From contig NC_063049.1 of the NCBI RefSeq assembly GCF_018812025.1, positions 3,782,917 through 3,846,916 on the forward strand: a stretch of 64,000 bases of DNA, read 5' to 3'. Below, in pieces: positions 1 to 12,284 of the stretch. Within the stretch, counting starts at the first letter, position 1. Every line of letters starts with the position of its first letter. The position numbers and the translations under genes are program-made. The DNA is from Megalobrama amblycephala. Taxonomy: Eukaryota; Chordata; Actinopteri; Cypriniformes; Xenocyprididae. Below the pieces are notes generated by a model, which saw only the letters and a list, made by a program, of their open reading frames with translations, was not told the origin of the DNA and did not search any database.

Positions 1-84
1 TAATAATTTAACAATCATTTATTGTTACATATTAACAGACTGCAGCTGGCCTTTGCTAGCTAGCTAACCTATTATAATAAAGTC

Positions 85-476
85 ATTCCATTATTGCGCA
101 ATGTTGCCATATGGCAACACAGACATTTTATCGATTTACCAAAAACTAATTTCATAACTTTTTTGAGTGGTGAATGTCATCATAACTTACCTGAGATAAT
201 GTTAACAATTTTTTTGTGAATGTGAAATGGGCGGGTCCTTGTTTGTTACTGACGTTTAGTTTGCTTTCAGCAACTACCGACAAGAGTCGGCAGTCTGTCA
301 GAAAATCGCGCCACAGAAAAAATTGCATGTCATGTGTCTTAACCAAAGCACATCATTGGCTAAACTAAGGTCTTCTCTTACCAACAAAAAAACAAGAATG
401 TTCTCTTAAAGAGATAGTGGCAAGGAAATGAACACAAAGTGTATGTTGCCATATGGCAACACTATGCGGTAGAGGG
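85..476. mobile_element. Possible piggyBac-like miniature element end
   Basis: An 18-base perfect palindrome, TGTTGCCATATGGCAACA, occurs at 102-119 and again at 444-461. The second copy is followed by a short tract ending AGAGGG and then TTAA at 477-480, the target site that piggyBac and Kolobok elements duplicate. I infer the right end of a small non-autonomous element with subterminal palindromes. I could not find a matching left terminus and TTAA, so the left limit is a guess. Confidence 0.3.
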
Positions 477-481
477 TTAAT

Positions 482-1700
482 TTAATTTGAGCCAACTGTT
501 TAAGACTTAGATGCAATAATCAACATAAAACTTTGATTTTTAAACAGCAGGCTTTATGTATTGTCTGGTTTTATGACAACTAGATAAACTAAATATTATC
601 AGATTATCACTGAGGACATGAGTACATTATCACTGATGTTCAGCAACATCTAATTGATTTGATAGTATTTTGACAGATCATTTTTTAGATTCTGAAAATA
701 TATTTCAGTATGATATTACTAAAGAAATATATCAAACTGATGTCTTATTTAATGTAATATTATGTTCGGGTTTGAACTTAAGTTGAACAGTTTTGAAAAA
801 AAGCATGTACATATAGACAAGGCCTAATATTAATACTTGCCCAACGGCCAAATGTGAGTAAAAATTGGTGTTGGCGAGCATATAAAACGGTGTCACACGC
901 CAGTTGGCTGGTAGCATTTTTATGAATTCTAACAAAGCATGAACGTGAACAAACATAAACAACGATTGGGACAGTTGATGGGTCAGCGCTGCATCATCAA
1001 GAGAGTTTAAGCCTTGACCATTTAAATCTTCAAGTGCAAGAAGGGACAAAAGGGAGCTCATTTTGTGTGCTGTGAGAAGTTTTGTGTGCGCAAACAAGCG
1101 CATGCCCAAAAATCAGTATCTCTGAGCTGTCTTGCATGGCATTTTGCTCTTAAGTGGACAGACTAATAAAAAATATGTCAAAAAATAGTGAGTATCCCAG
1201 TAAACATAGTTGGTTAGGTCTTAATATACAGTATCAGTATCTTAGATCCATGCATTGTCTGTGTTTTTAATGTTAATCAAACAACAAAGGCAAAAGAAAA
1301 TTATCCCTCACTTCTGTTGACTGGATAACTTTTGTAACTTTAATAAGTATTCATTAATAAAGATGTTTAATTTACAGTGAAGGCTATGCAGTGTTATATT
1401 ACATTTCCTTACTTTATTCCTGTATCTGAAAACTACTGTTAGACCTACCTGAAAAACCTGAAAAGGACGGTTCATTTTATTTGTATCATTTGGATAATAA
1501 TTTTATTACTGACTGTTTACTTGTCTTTAATAATGTTTTATATTTATATCAATTAGGCTTGTGGTTTTAGATGTGGTCTTGAAATTGAAATAGAGAATTT
1601 TTAAATCTTCACTGGTATCTAAAATGTTGGTGTCATTACTGCTTGTTTTGGCAAAAACAGTTTCATGGCCAGAAAAAAAAAACATTTATGGCTAGAAAAT
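482..1700. other. AT-rich non-coding stretch
   Basis: This stretch is AT-rich with no open frame showing a recognisable protein. I see no splice-like structure and no clear repeat ends. An open frame of 125 codons on the minus strand (732-1109) shows no known motif and is most likely chance. Confidence 0.5.
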
Positions 1701-1737
1701 TTTCTTAAGTCACTGTCTATACACAAGGGGAAACCTA

Positions 1738-4178
1738 GGAGGAACAATTTTACTGTAACATCATGTAAAAAATTGCAGTGAATTCTGAACAGCAGAAAAC
1801 AGCAAACAAATATTGTATAATGCCTATCGATAGTGTTTTATGAGTGACAGTGTGTTTGTTGGGTGAAACTTTTGCTAGTGTTCTTGAAAAATGACTTGAT
1901 TTGAGAAATTATGTGTTTTGGTAGTTTTAGTGCATTTTGAATATGAAAATTAATCGCTGTGAAGCTAAAAAGTTGGTTTGGTGTACTGGGTGAATAAGAC
2001 ACTACAAATTCTGTAGTGTTACAGTGCTGCATAAATGGCAGCAAGGTTTCTTTATGAAATAGCAGACATGATAGCATAGATCATTTTTGAAAAAGCTCCA
2101 AATCAACTTAAAGGTTTGGATGCGGTGAGAAATTCACACAAACAAAACTAAAAAAATAATGAGTCAAACAAACTCTCTTTGTTTAAAAGACCATTTAAAA
2201 CTGTAGTCAAAAAAATTGAATGATTTGGCCATAACTCATCCTTGATATTTTAACATAGGTAATTTCATGTGTATTCAGGATTGGGTTTGGATTGTGTAGA
2301 GTGCACTACCCCCGCTGCCCCCGCTACCCCCGCTTTACATTTCAATACACTAGGTTTCAAAAGGGCCAGTTTATCACTGGTGAGGTACAGACAAACAAGC
2401 TCACTAACTACCAATACTGTTACCAATGTAGAAGAACCTGTGGAACTTCTCAAATAAACAAGAGAAGGTGCTGGGATTTACCCAAATTAAATTAAAACAA
2501 TTTTTACCACCGCTAGGACACATTTCTTTCAGCTTCAGTTAATCAGTTAATCTCAAATTCAAAATGCACTAAAACTACTAAAATACTTAATTTATGTGTC
2601 AAATCATGTCATTCTTCACAAGACTAGAAAAGGCTTCCCCCAACAAACACACTTTGTAACTTTGTCAAAAAACAGGAGCATTACACAATGTTTTCTTTTG
2701 TAAAATTTCTTTACAAAACAAGATTGACACTTTTTACTGTTTATAATTCACTGCAGTTTGTTACATGATAAATAACTTTTTGTCATGTAACATACAATTC
2801 ATTTCTCACTTAGACACAAACATCACCAAAGCTTTATGTTCTATACAGGCCAATTTACACATGCTTACATACTCTTTACAAAACTGTTTAACATAAATTT
2901 AAGACCTAACACAACACAAAAACGAGTAAGACTGAAATTTGCTACATTTTTACAGTAACACCATATTGATATATATTCTGAATCTAAAAAACAACAAATA
3001 CAATCAAAATAATTATATGTAAGCTGAACACCTACACAAGTGTTAGTCTTTGTTTCATCACCATCTAATTTAACATGGATTATGTAACATAAACTACTGT
3101 GAATTATAAACAGTAGATAATGTTATTTTTGTTTTGTAAAGAAGTACAAAAGAAAACATTGTGTAATGCTCCTGTTTTGTTGTTGTTGTTTTGTTTTATG
3201 AGTGACAAAGTGTGTTTGTTAGGGGGAACTTTTGCTAATTGAGACATAAATTAAGTGTTTTTGGTAGTTTTAGTGCATTTTGAATGTGAAATTAACTTCT
3301 GTGAAGCTGAAAGCTGGTTAGGTAATTTTTCAAAACTCTTCACTCAGTTATCCTAAACAGAAATGCATCCTAGCGGTGGCAAAACTACTTTTTAATTTAA
3401 TTTGGGTAAATCCCAGAATCTTCTTTAGTTTATTTGTGAAGTTCCACAGATTCTTAGACATTGGTAACAGTATTTTTTGTAGTTAGTAAGCTCTTTTGGC
3501 CTGTACCTCACCTGTGACAAAACTGGTTTTTGAAGCCTATTGAAATGTAAATTGTCAGTGGGGGTTGGTGCCGCAAGCCCAATTCTAAATACACACAAAA
3601 TTACCTATGTTTAGAATATCAAGGATAATAATGAGTTATGGCCAAATAATTCAATCTTTAGACCACGGTTTTAAATTATATCTTAAACAAAAAGAGTTTA
3701 ACTCATTAAGTTTTTAGTATCTGTGACTTTCTCACTGCATATTATCATTCTGTGTCTTTAGTCACTCAGGATGGTGGTGTGAACGATCCTATAGAGGCAG
3801 TGATACTTTGACCATCTACATGTGTTTGTGTAAATGTGTTTAACACTAAATTTGAATGATAAATAAGGCCACATTTACAGCTGCTATTACAGTTTTTTTC
3901 AATCACTATAGGACACATTTCATAATTATTCACACAGTTATTATTTAGACAAAAAATTTGCAACATTTCTACAGTAGTGTCATATTGAAATATATTCCAA
4001 ATCTAAAAAAAAAAATGAAATGCTATCAAAACAATTAGGTGTAGCTGAACAGTTACATGTCAGCATTTCATCATTTTCATCATCTATACAAAAGGGGAAA
4101 CTTAATAAAACTTAATAAAGAAATAATTTTGTACACTAATGTAAACATGAACATTGTAACAAACTGCAGTGAATTTTG

Positions 4179-4210
<32 letters not shown>

Positions 4211-4350
4211 TGACATGATTTGAGACATAATTTAAGTATTTTGGTGGTTTTAGTGCATTCTGAATGTGAAATTAACTGCTGTGAAGCTGAAAGCTGGTTT
4301 GGAGAACTGAGTGAAGAGTTTTGAAAAAGTGACATAAATATTGAAAAATT
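1738..4350. repeat. Interspersed repeat present in three direct and one inverted copy
   Basis: The same text (a TGAGTGACA...GTGTGTTTGTT block, then GTGCATTTTGAAT, then GTGAAGCTGAAAG) is read in the same direction at about 1740-2260, 3060-3670 and 4075-4340. It is read in the opposite direction at about 2205-2840. The copies differ by many substitutions and small indels. No protein is encoded. The arrangement suggests repeated insertion or local duplication of one non-coding element; its class is unknown to me. Confidence 0.65.
2205..3665. repeat. Long imperfect inverted repeat, arms about 0.6 kb
   Basis: The left arm (about 2205-2840) and right arm (about 3045-3665) are reverse complements over most of their length. 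Examples are GGCCATAACTCAT near 2226 against ATGAGTTATGGCC near 3632, and ACCCAAATTAAATTAAA near 2480 against its complement near 3390. The spacer is about 200 bases. Transcription of either strand would give a long hairpin. Confidence 0.75.
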
Positions 4351-4359
4351 TGTCCTAGC

Positions 4360-5006
4360 CAGGGCTTGACATTAACTTTTTTGCTCACCAGCCACTGTGG
4401 CTAGTGGTTTTCCAAAGTTACTAGCCACTCAGAATTTTCACTGGCCATAATTTTGCTGTTGGGAAATTACATTTTATATGATTAAAGTTGACTTTGGCAT
4501 GCTAAAATTACTTGATTTTGAGTAATTTTACTTGATTAGCTAGATTTAAAACCCTTTCAAACTTTCAAATGCAGATTAACCACCTAAATCAAGACTAGGC
4601 CTACATGGTATATCAGCTGGTATGTACGGGTAGGCAAGGGGTGTGTAATATGATCATAATATGATACATTTTATAATTGTGTAAGTTATTTTTATTAGGC
4701 TATACAAAAAAGAACAAAGAAGCAATTTAGCAAATTACAAATACAATAGTAAATTAAACAGCCTAAACTATTTTTCAGATACAGTAGGTTTATTTAATAT
4801 TTATTTATCTTTTGTTGTTTGATTAACATAAATGACATACAAACATTTAATTGGGCTGCTGAATGCATGTACATAATATACTGACACATATCCATACTCC
4901 GACATTTTGACATCTGCGTGTGTGTATTTGACTACTCTGGTCTTACCCACCACAGCTGAAATCTACCCGCATTTGGCGGGTTAGCGGGTGTTATTGTCAA
5001 GCCCTT
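4360..5006. mobile_element. Non-autonomous hAT-type element (MITE), about 647 bp
   Basis: The left end reads CAGGGCTTGACATTAAC and the right end is its near reverse complement (GTTATTGTCAAGCCCTT). The element is flanked by the 8-base direct repeat GTCCTAGC at 4352-4359 and 5007-5014. Terminal inverted repeats starting CAGGG with an 8-base target duplication are typical of the hAT superfamily. There is no transposase frame. It sits inside the repeat complex, so it is younger than that host sequence. Confidence 0.85.
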
Positions 5007-5654
5007 GTCCTAGCAATTGTTAAAAAAAAAAAAAACTATAATGAGTCACAGACACATATCTATTCTAATTTAATTGTAATATAACATTCTAATCTTGTCA
5101 GTTAATGGATAATGATTGGGTAACAAGCATCACCTGTCAGTGGGGGTGGGGTGGGGGACATGCAAAATGAACATCCATACTTCATATATTTCAATTAAGT
5201 CAACATAAAATTTTGAGATCTGACCTCCAAAATCTTTACAGTGTGTTTGTGATGGTAAGAAATGGCAAATCAGCCAAACAGGTGTCGCAGTTTACCATCT
5301 AACAGGGGACTCTGACAGTCATTTTGAGATTCGAAGAATCACTATTCACTGTATAAAGTGGTAATATTTTTGAATTGAACAAAATTTAAAAAGTTAATTT
5401 AGATGTTGCCATTTCTAAAGTTAAAGTGTAAATGATAGTTAAGCACCAGCAGCATGTACATGTTGTAGTAATTTCACTACACAAAAGGACAATGGTCCCC
5501 TGTTAGATGGTAAAGTGCTACACCTGTTTATCTCTGAACATAATAGCAATGTTCATAACAACACTAATACACCAGTTCTTGTCATAAATATATGCAGTAT
5601 GTGATACAATATTTTTTTATTCAATTTAAATTATATTTAAATATATTTAAAAAC

Positions 5655-5660
<6 letters not shown>

Positions 5661-5692
<32 letters not shown>
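5661..5692. repeat. (AT)n microsatellite
   Basis: About 32 bases of alternating AT/TA lie within the tandem-repeat block. Confidence 0.95.
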
Positions 5693-5696
<4 letters not shown>

Positions 5697-5766
5697 TTGT
5701 GATATTTCAATATATTGTACAGCCCTAATTTTCAATGCAGCAAGTGAAAATATAAAATTGACATTT

Positions 5767-6120
5767 GGGGTCAGATTTACTAACGATTTGCAACAGCACA
5801 AATCCACTTTCAGGATTTACTAAAGACGGTGAAAAAATTAGCTCTGAAAAGGCGTGAACACAGATATTTTTGCAGCTGTCCTTTTTGCATATGCATTTGT
5901 TGGAGTTTACCTTTTAAATGCAAAAATCTTAAACCAGATGCTAATTTGCGCTTCTCTTGGTAGATTGCGTTGGTCATTATGGAAGTGATCCAGCTGCGTC
6001 AGTGTGTTCTTTAATTTGTGCTTCATCAGTAGATCACACGATGAAATTTCCACTACCATCAGCACTTTTATGGTTTTGAGCTCTCACACTAATTTTCCCT
6101 TTTTATTAAATCTGGCCCTA
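5767..6120. mobile_element. Small DNA element with inverted ends, about 354 bp
   Basis: The left end is GGGGTCAGATTTACTAA. The right end is TTTATTAAATCTGGCCCTA, near-complementary over about 15 bases. The insertion explains why one tandem-repeat interval is longer than its neighbours. No transposase is present. The superfamily is not settled. Confidence 0.6.
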
Positions 6121-7870
6121 TATCTCCAAAGTCTTTACAGTGTGTTTGTGATGGTAAGAAATGGCAAAGCAACTAAAGAGGTGTCATACTTTACCATCTT
6201 ACAGGGGACCAAAAACATTTTGTTTAACAAAATCACTATTCACTGTATAAAATGGTGACCTGAAATTGTTACCTTTAAAGAGCTATTTCTGCTTGATTTA
6301 ACCCACATAACTTTTTTTCTGGGGTAAAAATTAATGTATTTAAGTTGTCATTCAACTTCATATTTAAGGTTTGGTAAGGTTTAATTATTGACTTCAACAA
6401 AATGAGTTAATTTGCCATTACAATAACAGATTATCACAATATGTTACCTTTTTTATTCCATGCCCATTTCAACTCAAGTTAAATGGTAAAGTTAAACAGC
6501 AGCAAAATTTGCATGTAATAATGATTTCATTACACAAATGAATGGTGGTCCCCTGTTAGATGGTAAAGTGTGAAACCTGTTTGGTTGCCTTTACATTTAG
6601 CAATGTTTCATATCTTTGAATGTAATAGCAATGTTCATAATAAAACTAAAACACCAGATATTGCCATAAAAAAATACAATTTAGAAAGATTTTAAAGGTC
6701 AAAATTCAGTTTTATGTTGATTTTTGCATTGACAATCTTCAATTGGTTCAGCTAAAGTGTCAGTGTTAAAAGACATTTAGTTCACATAATTTAATTGAGA
6801 TAACTGACAATTTTGCAGCAATGCAGCAAGTCAACATAAAATTTTGAGATCTGACCTCCAAAATATTTACAATGTGTTTGTGATAGTAAGAAATGGCAAA
6901 GCAACCAAACAGATGTCACAATTTACCATCAAACAGGGAACCAAAGGCATTTTTTTTAATCAAATCAAAAATCGCTGTATAAAGCGTTGACCTGCAATTG
7001 TTACCTTAAAGAGCTATTTCTGCTTGATTTAACCCATAAAACTTTTTCTGGGGTAAAAATTTATGTATTTAGGTTGGTTTAGTAAGGTTTAATTATTGAC
7101 TTCAACAAAATTAGTTAATTTGCCATTACAATAACAGGTTACCACAATATGTTACCATTTTTTTTTATTCCATGCCCATTTCCAATCAAGTTAAATGGTA
7201 AAGGTAAACAGCAGCAAAATGTGCATGTAATAGTTATTTCATTACACAAAAGAACGGTGGTCCCCTGTTAGATGGTAAAGTGTGACACCTGTTTGGTTGC
7301 CTTTACTTTTAGCAATGTTTCATATCTCTGAATGTAATAGCAATGTTCATAATAAAAACTAAAATACCAGATATTGCCATAAAAATACAATTTAGAAAGA
7401 TTTTAAAGGTTAAAACTCAGTGTTATGTTGATTGTTGCACTGAAAATATTTGATAAATGTTTTAGCTAAAGTGCCAGTGTTAAAAGACATTCAGTTCAAA
7501 TGATTTAATTGATATAACTGACAACTCAGCAATGCATCAAGTCAACAAAAAATTTTGAGATCTGACCTGGAAAATATTTACAGTGTGTTTTGTGATGGTA
7601 AGAAATGGCAAAACAACCAAACAGATTTCGCAATTTGCCATCTAACAGGGGACCAAAAGCACTTTATTTAATTGAATCAATATTCACTGTATAAAGTGGT
7701 ATTACTTCAAAGAGCTATTTGTGCTTGATTTAACCCATAAAACTTTGTTTTGTTGTTATAAATTAAAGTATTTAGGTTGGTTCAGAAAGGTTTAATAATT
7801 GACTTGAACAAAATTAGCTAATTTACCATTATAATAACAGGTTACCATAATAGGTTGCCATTTTTTATTC

Positions 7871-9343
7871 ACTGTAGGGTCTGCACAGTCTCAAAGATGA
7901 GCAGGTCCCACCATAAACTGTGTTTAAGTCCCAATTCACGGAACTTCGGTTTGTAAATCTTACATCTCATCCGGCCCGGCAGACACTAATGGACTCGAGA
8001 CTCTTTTTATGACTATTTCGATAAGTCCCAAAACTCTCCTCTGTGACTTCAAAGGAGATGCGAACACCACAGATCAGGTTTCGAGGAGACAGGGCCAAAT
8101 TCCAAACGGTCATAAAAAGAAAATACACGCACGCACCCACAGACACACACACACATACTAAGCCCTACTTAAAGACTGTATACACAAATATTATACCTGC
8201 AAATATGAATGTATCTGCCACTATGGTGCTTGTTGCATGTATGTGTTGCTAATGTAGAATCGTAGAATTGACTGTAGTAGGTTAGTTTTCATGTTAAACG
8301 ATAGTATTAGAGTAGAAAGTGTATCTTCTTTATATGACGAGAGACACCTGTCGAGTTTGATCTCTCCGTAAAGCTGTGAATCCGAGCTATTCACTCATGT
8401 ACGTTACATTTCTGTCAAATGCATCGTTCAATGTTTAATAATACTATGAAGAAAATGCACTGATTCAACATACCATAAATTAACTCGTTGGACAGGACAA
8501 AGGGATGTGGAAAACCGCCAAATTGCAACGCTATCATTGGAGGACGTTATCAAGAAGGCGTTCTGGCCTGTTGTCCTTAAAATACCATGACACACGTCTT
8601 TTCGATGCACAAGTTTTCTGCACGAGTTCCTGCCGTCAAGACGGACTCTCTTCTTTATTTTCCGGTCATATTACAACAGTTAAACTTTCGTTTGAAACTT
8701 CGCCGAAACAACCTCCGGAAGAAGAAACAACTATCAACCCGAGCACTCCGAAACTCTAAGCACCCCAACGAACCTATGCAAGTATAACGTTTTTACGATT
8801 TTAAATGCTGAGTTTCCTTGCTGGCTCTTAAAGGTGAACTGTTGCAATTTGCCCTGCTTTGATTATCTCTTTCGTTTCTGCCTTTACTTTCACTTGTATG
8901 TATCTGTATCTACTTGTGTACATTTATCCGTATAACCTTTGTATTACCCGTTCTGTATATTAAACATATCATATCCACGCTTTTATTCACTTGCTCCTTC
9001 AACCACAACCGAGTCACTTTAACGTTCTGATTCTAATATCCTTGCTTTACGTTTGGATGCTATTCTAGAAATTGATCCTTGTGGCCACAGGGTAATATTT
9101 CTGTCGTAATAGTCTGTGAACTTATCGGTGTGCTGGACGGACCGGTAGTTCTCTACATAATTATTAAAACAGAACTAACCATATATGTGATTGATTATAA
9201 TTCGTTGTAGTTAATTCACCATATATGGTTAATTCCCCCTTGGGTCGGTATGTGCATAATAATAATTCATAAAACCTTATGAATTATTATATTCATATTC
9301 CACCCATAAATTGATTAATAACTGTTCAAATCGTCACATCACC
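7871..9343. mobile_element. LTR-like insertion of about 1.47 kb in the tandem repeat (probable solo LTR)
   Basis: The sequence interrupts a repeat unit exactly: ATTC at 7867-7870 and ATTC at 9344-9347 flank it, while uninterrupted units have one ATTC followed by CATGCC. Two bases inside these flanks it begins TGTAGGGTC and ends CACATCA, which fits the TG...CA ends of a long terminal repeat. Internal ATTAAA and A/T-rich stretches could be polyadenylation signals. No reverse transcriptase lies nearby. It could instead be another non-coding insertion, because the terminal offset is unusual. Confidence 0.5.
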
Positions 9344-10250
9344 ATTCCATGCCCATTTTCACACAAGTTAAAGTGTACATGGTGAAGTTAAGCAGCAGCA
9401 AAATGTGCATGTTATATTGATTTCATTACACAAAAGGACACTGGTCCCCTGTTAGATAGTAAAGTGACACCTGCTTGGTTGCCTTTATATTTAGCAATAT
9501 TTCCTATTCTGACTATCTCTGAATGTAATAGCAGATTTTAAAGGACAAAACTCAGTTTTATGTTGATTCCTGCATTGAAAATCTTCAGTTGGTTCAGCTA
9601 AAGTGTCAGTTAAGTTCACATAATTTAATTGAGATAACTGACAATTTGGCAGCAATGCAGCAAGTCAACATAACATTTTGAGATCTGACCTCCAAAATAT
9701 TTAGTGTGTTTGTGATGGTAAGAAATGGCAAAGCAACCAAACAGATGTCACAATTTACCATCAAACAGGGGACCAAAGGCATGTTGTTTAATCAAATCAA
9801 ATTTCACTGTATAAAGTGATGACCTGCAATTGTTACCTTAAAGAGCTATTTCTGCTTGATTTAACCCATAAAACCTAGTTTTGTTGAAATTGGTAGGTTG
9901 GTTCAGTGATGTTAAATAATATTTTTATATTTATACCTTTATATTTAGCAATATTTTGTATTCTGTATATCTTTGAATGTAGCAGCAATGTTCATAAAAA
10001 CACTAAAACACCTATTCTTGTTATTAAAATACACTGTAAAAAGATTTTTAAGGTCAAAATGAATGAAACTGAAGAACTGGCAAAGCAACCAGATCATTTC
10101 ACACCATCTAACAAGGGACCAGTATCCATTTGTTTAATATAATCACTAACCTGATAAAATGGTGACCTGCAATTGTTACCTTATACCTGTTTCTGCTAGA
10201 TTTAAACTTTTGAACTTAGTTCTTGCCATAAAAAATACACTGTAATAAGA
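9344..10250. repeat. Tandem non-coding repeat (right block, decayed)
   Basis: The same unit continues after the 1.47-kb insertion: CCATGCCCATTTTCAC at 9348, GTCCCCTGTTAGATAG near 9446 and the GTGTTTGTGATGG core near 9706. A shortened unit follows at 10060-10250. Further fragments of the GTCCCCTGTT motif appear near 11010 and 11200. Confidence 0.7.
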
Positions 10251-10439
10251 TTTTTATTTATTTATTTATTTTTAGGTCAAAATTAATTTTTATGTTGATT
10301 GTTTCATTGAAAATCTTTGGTTGGTTTAAGAAATGAAGTGCCAGTGTTCAGTTCACATAATGTAATTGAGCCAACTGAGGATTTTTTTAATGCAGCAAGT
10401 TTTGAAGTTTTTGGCTCAACAGTGGAAACATGGCTAGTG

Positions 10440-10760
10440 AGTCTCTTATATGATGGGCAGGAGGAACACAGTCCAGTCCTCAATCTTTTTAAATCGGTGC
10501 AAGGAATCAAATCTCACTCTAAACATCTCCAAAACAAAGGAAATGTCTATTGATTTTAGAGAGCATAAATTATTTTTTAATTAATAGGCAGCCAGTACAA
10601 TCAGTGCAAAATTATAAATATCTTGGTATACTTGACAATAAGCTTAAATGGGATATGTGGACTGATCATATACTGTATGAAGCCACAACAGAGAATACAT
10701 TTCTTAAAGAAAATACTCTTCTGTAATGTCCAAAACATTAGCTTTTGAACTGTTGCCATC
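10440..10760 (+). pseudogene. LINE reverse-transcriptase C-terminal fragment
   Basis: With one or more frameshifts the plus strand gives NLSKTKEMSIDFRE, then QSVQNYKYLGILDNKLKWD, then FLKK. This is the conserved stretch after the catalytic domain of CR1/L2/Rex1-type LINE reverse transcriptases in fish. The fragment is short and broken, with no start, no catalytic motif and no 3' tail visible. It is a dead remnant at the edge of the tandem-repeat block. Confidence 0.65.
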
Positions 10761-11229
10761 TCACTGACTGTATTTTTTCCCCCGTTGTATTTAAAACTGA
10801 TTCAAATGGTTTTTCCTCAAGCAATTCAACGTTTAAAATTTTTAATAACTGATGGTTTGGCCATTCTTTTTTTTATTTGTATATTGTGTATGTTTATGCC
10901 TACTGTGATCCCTTATGCCTGTGTGAACATTACATAATTATATAAAGTTACATAATGTTTTCACTGCCAGTTCACTGTTCACACATAGCTCCATTGCAGG
11001 CTATGCAGGTCCCCTGTTGGATAGGTAGACATCGGTCAGAGTTGCAGGTCCCCTCTTCGCATATTTTTTAAAAAATAAAAAAAAAATGCTTATTTGAAGT
11101 TATATTATGAAAAAAGACCTTAAAAGAAAATTTTGTATGTCATTTTTGTTTCTTCAAAATGACCAGAAACACTGGTCCCCTCTTGGCGGGTGTAGAGTGA
11201 TAGTCCCCTGTTTGTAATATAGGCGTGTA

Positions 11230-11258
11230 TGTGTGTGTGTGTGTGAGTGTGTGTGTAC
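11230..11258. repeat. (TG)n tract beside the linker-exon splice donor
   Basis: About 29 bases of mostly TG repeat end directly at the donor site of the 47-bp minus-strand linker exon. The transcript therefore carries a CA repeat just after GTAAGT. Confidence 0.9.
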
Positions 11259-11262
11259 TTAC

Positions 11263-11309
11263 ATTTGCGTAGTCCTGCTGTAATCCTGATCTCTCCTCCA
11301 TGATCCACA
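11263..11309 (-). CDS. NLR gene A: 47-bp linker exon between LRR and B30.2
   Basis: On the minus strand the sequence between an acceptor (TTTTCTAG) and a donor (GTAAGTAC) encodes [15 protein letters not shown], with one base of a codon at each edge. This short peptide is the linker that, in fish NLR genes, sits between the last LRR exon and the B30.2 (PRY-SPRY) exon. It starts in phase to receive the LRR exon ending at 24617 and ends in phase for a B30.2 exon like that at 44989-45542. No B30.2 exon is present between it and the left edge, so gene A would finish outside the window or has lost it. The exon is near-identical to the gene B copy. Confidence 0.75.
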
Positions 11310-12284
11310 CTAGAAAACACACACAGTGTCACATTCACACACAGACACAAGTAAACTTTTTAGATTTCTGAGGTCATTTCTGAATTTTCTATTAAAATAC
11401 ATCAAAATGGTAGAGAATAAATTATGTGGAATTAGATGGAAATGTCATAACTGTAGGAAAACACAAGCATATACTTTGCACTTGAGACAAGCCTTGTTTT
11501 GTTTTTACATTTACACATTAATTGTTGTTTTCTTCTCACTTAAGACACTGAAACAAAAATCATCCAGGTCACAGCATCAGAAGTGGAAACTTTGATCAAG
11601 TCGAGGCTCTGTAATGCTGGAGACTGTGATAATGAAAGAGGAGAAGATCCAGAAGATCAGAGATCATGAGGAGATCTGCAGATGTGTCTGAGAGGATTGA
11701 TTTATGCTCTATTTAATGTGTTCTGATGCAGTTAGAATCGGTCATTGTTCTATAAAACATTTCATTATATTCTTCTGTTCAATAGAGTCAGTAAGATTTT
11801 GTATTGAAGAAAAAAAAAACATATTCAACAAGGATGCATTAAATTGATCAAAGATTATGTTCAAGTAAGTTTGTTTGGGAGAGAGCTGGAGAAAGTAAAG
11901 CTGTCACGATAACTGAAATACTGTAATACTGACAGAACAAGGATGACAAGCAGCCGCCAAAACTAAGATGTTCACTTTTTTTTCATGAGGCTATACCATT
12001 CTTGCTTTACACTTAATGTTTGTGTTTTTAATGATAAATAAGTTCATGATAAATAATTTCAAGAATGAAGATAGTAATTTCCACCAACTATTAGGCAAAA
12101 TTCACTTAGTTTTAGATCGCAATCATGTGTCTGCAGTGTGTAAATAACAACTATCATATTGTGGTAAAAATCCATCCACTCAGTTCATTATTTTCTCCAT
12201 AGATTAGAAACAGTGGATCAGAATGAGCCATTGAGGAATGTGCTGTAATGTGATGTCACACTGGAACAGGCCCCGCCCACAAGT

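Larger units (their letters stand above)
5160..7870. repeat. Tandem non-coding repeat, units of about 0.55-0.75 kb (left block)
   Basis: A core reading GTGTGTTTGTGATGGTAAG recurs at about 5241, 6140, 6872 and 7583. Each is followed by a CCATCTAACAGGGGAC motif and, about 200-350 bases on, by its reverse complement GTCCCCTGTTAGATGG (for example near 5490, 6548 and 7260). The first interval is lengthened by a 354-bp insertion. The array has no coding frame. It resembles a decayed satellite or a tandemly amplified element with internal inverted motifs. Confidence 0.75.

Noticed and set aside
732..1109. Minus-strand 125-codon open frame
   Set aside because: No domain, no splice context and AT-rich chance-like composition; no support as a gene.
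8043..8787. Overlapping small open frames in the 1.47-kb insertion
   Set aside because: They are short, lack any known motif and lie within an LTR-like non-coding sequence.
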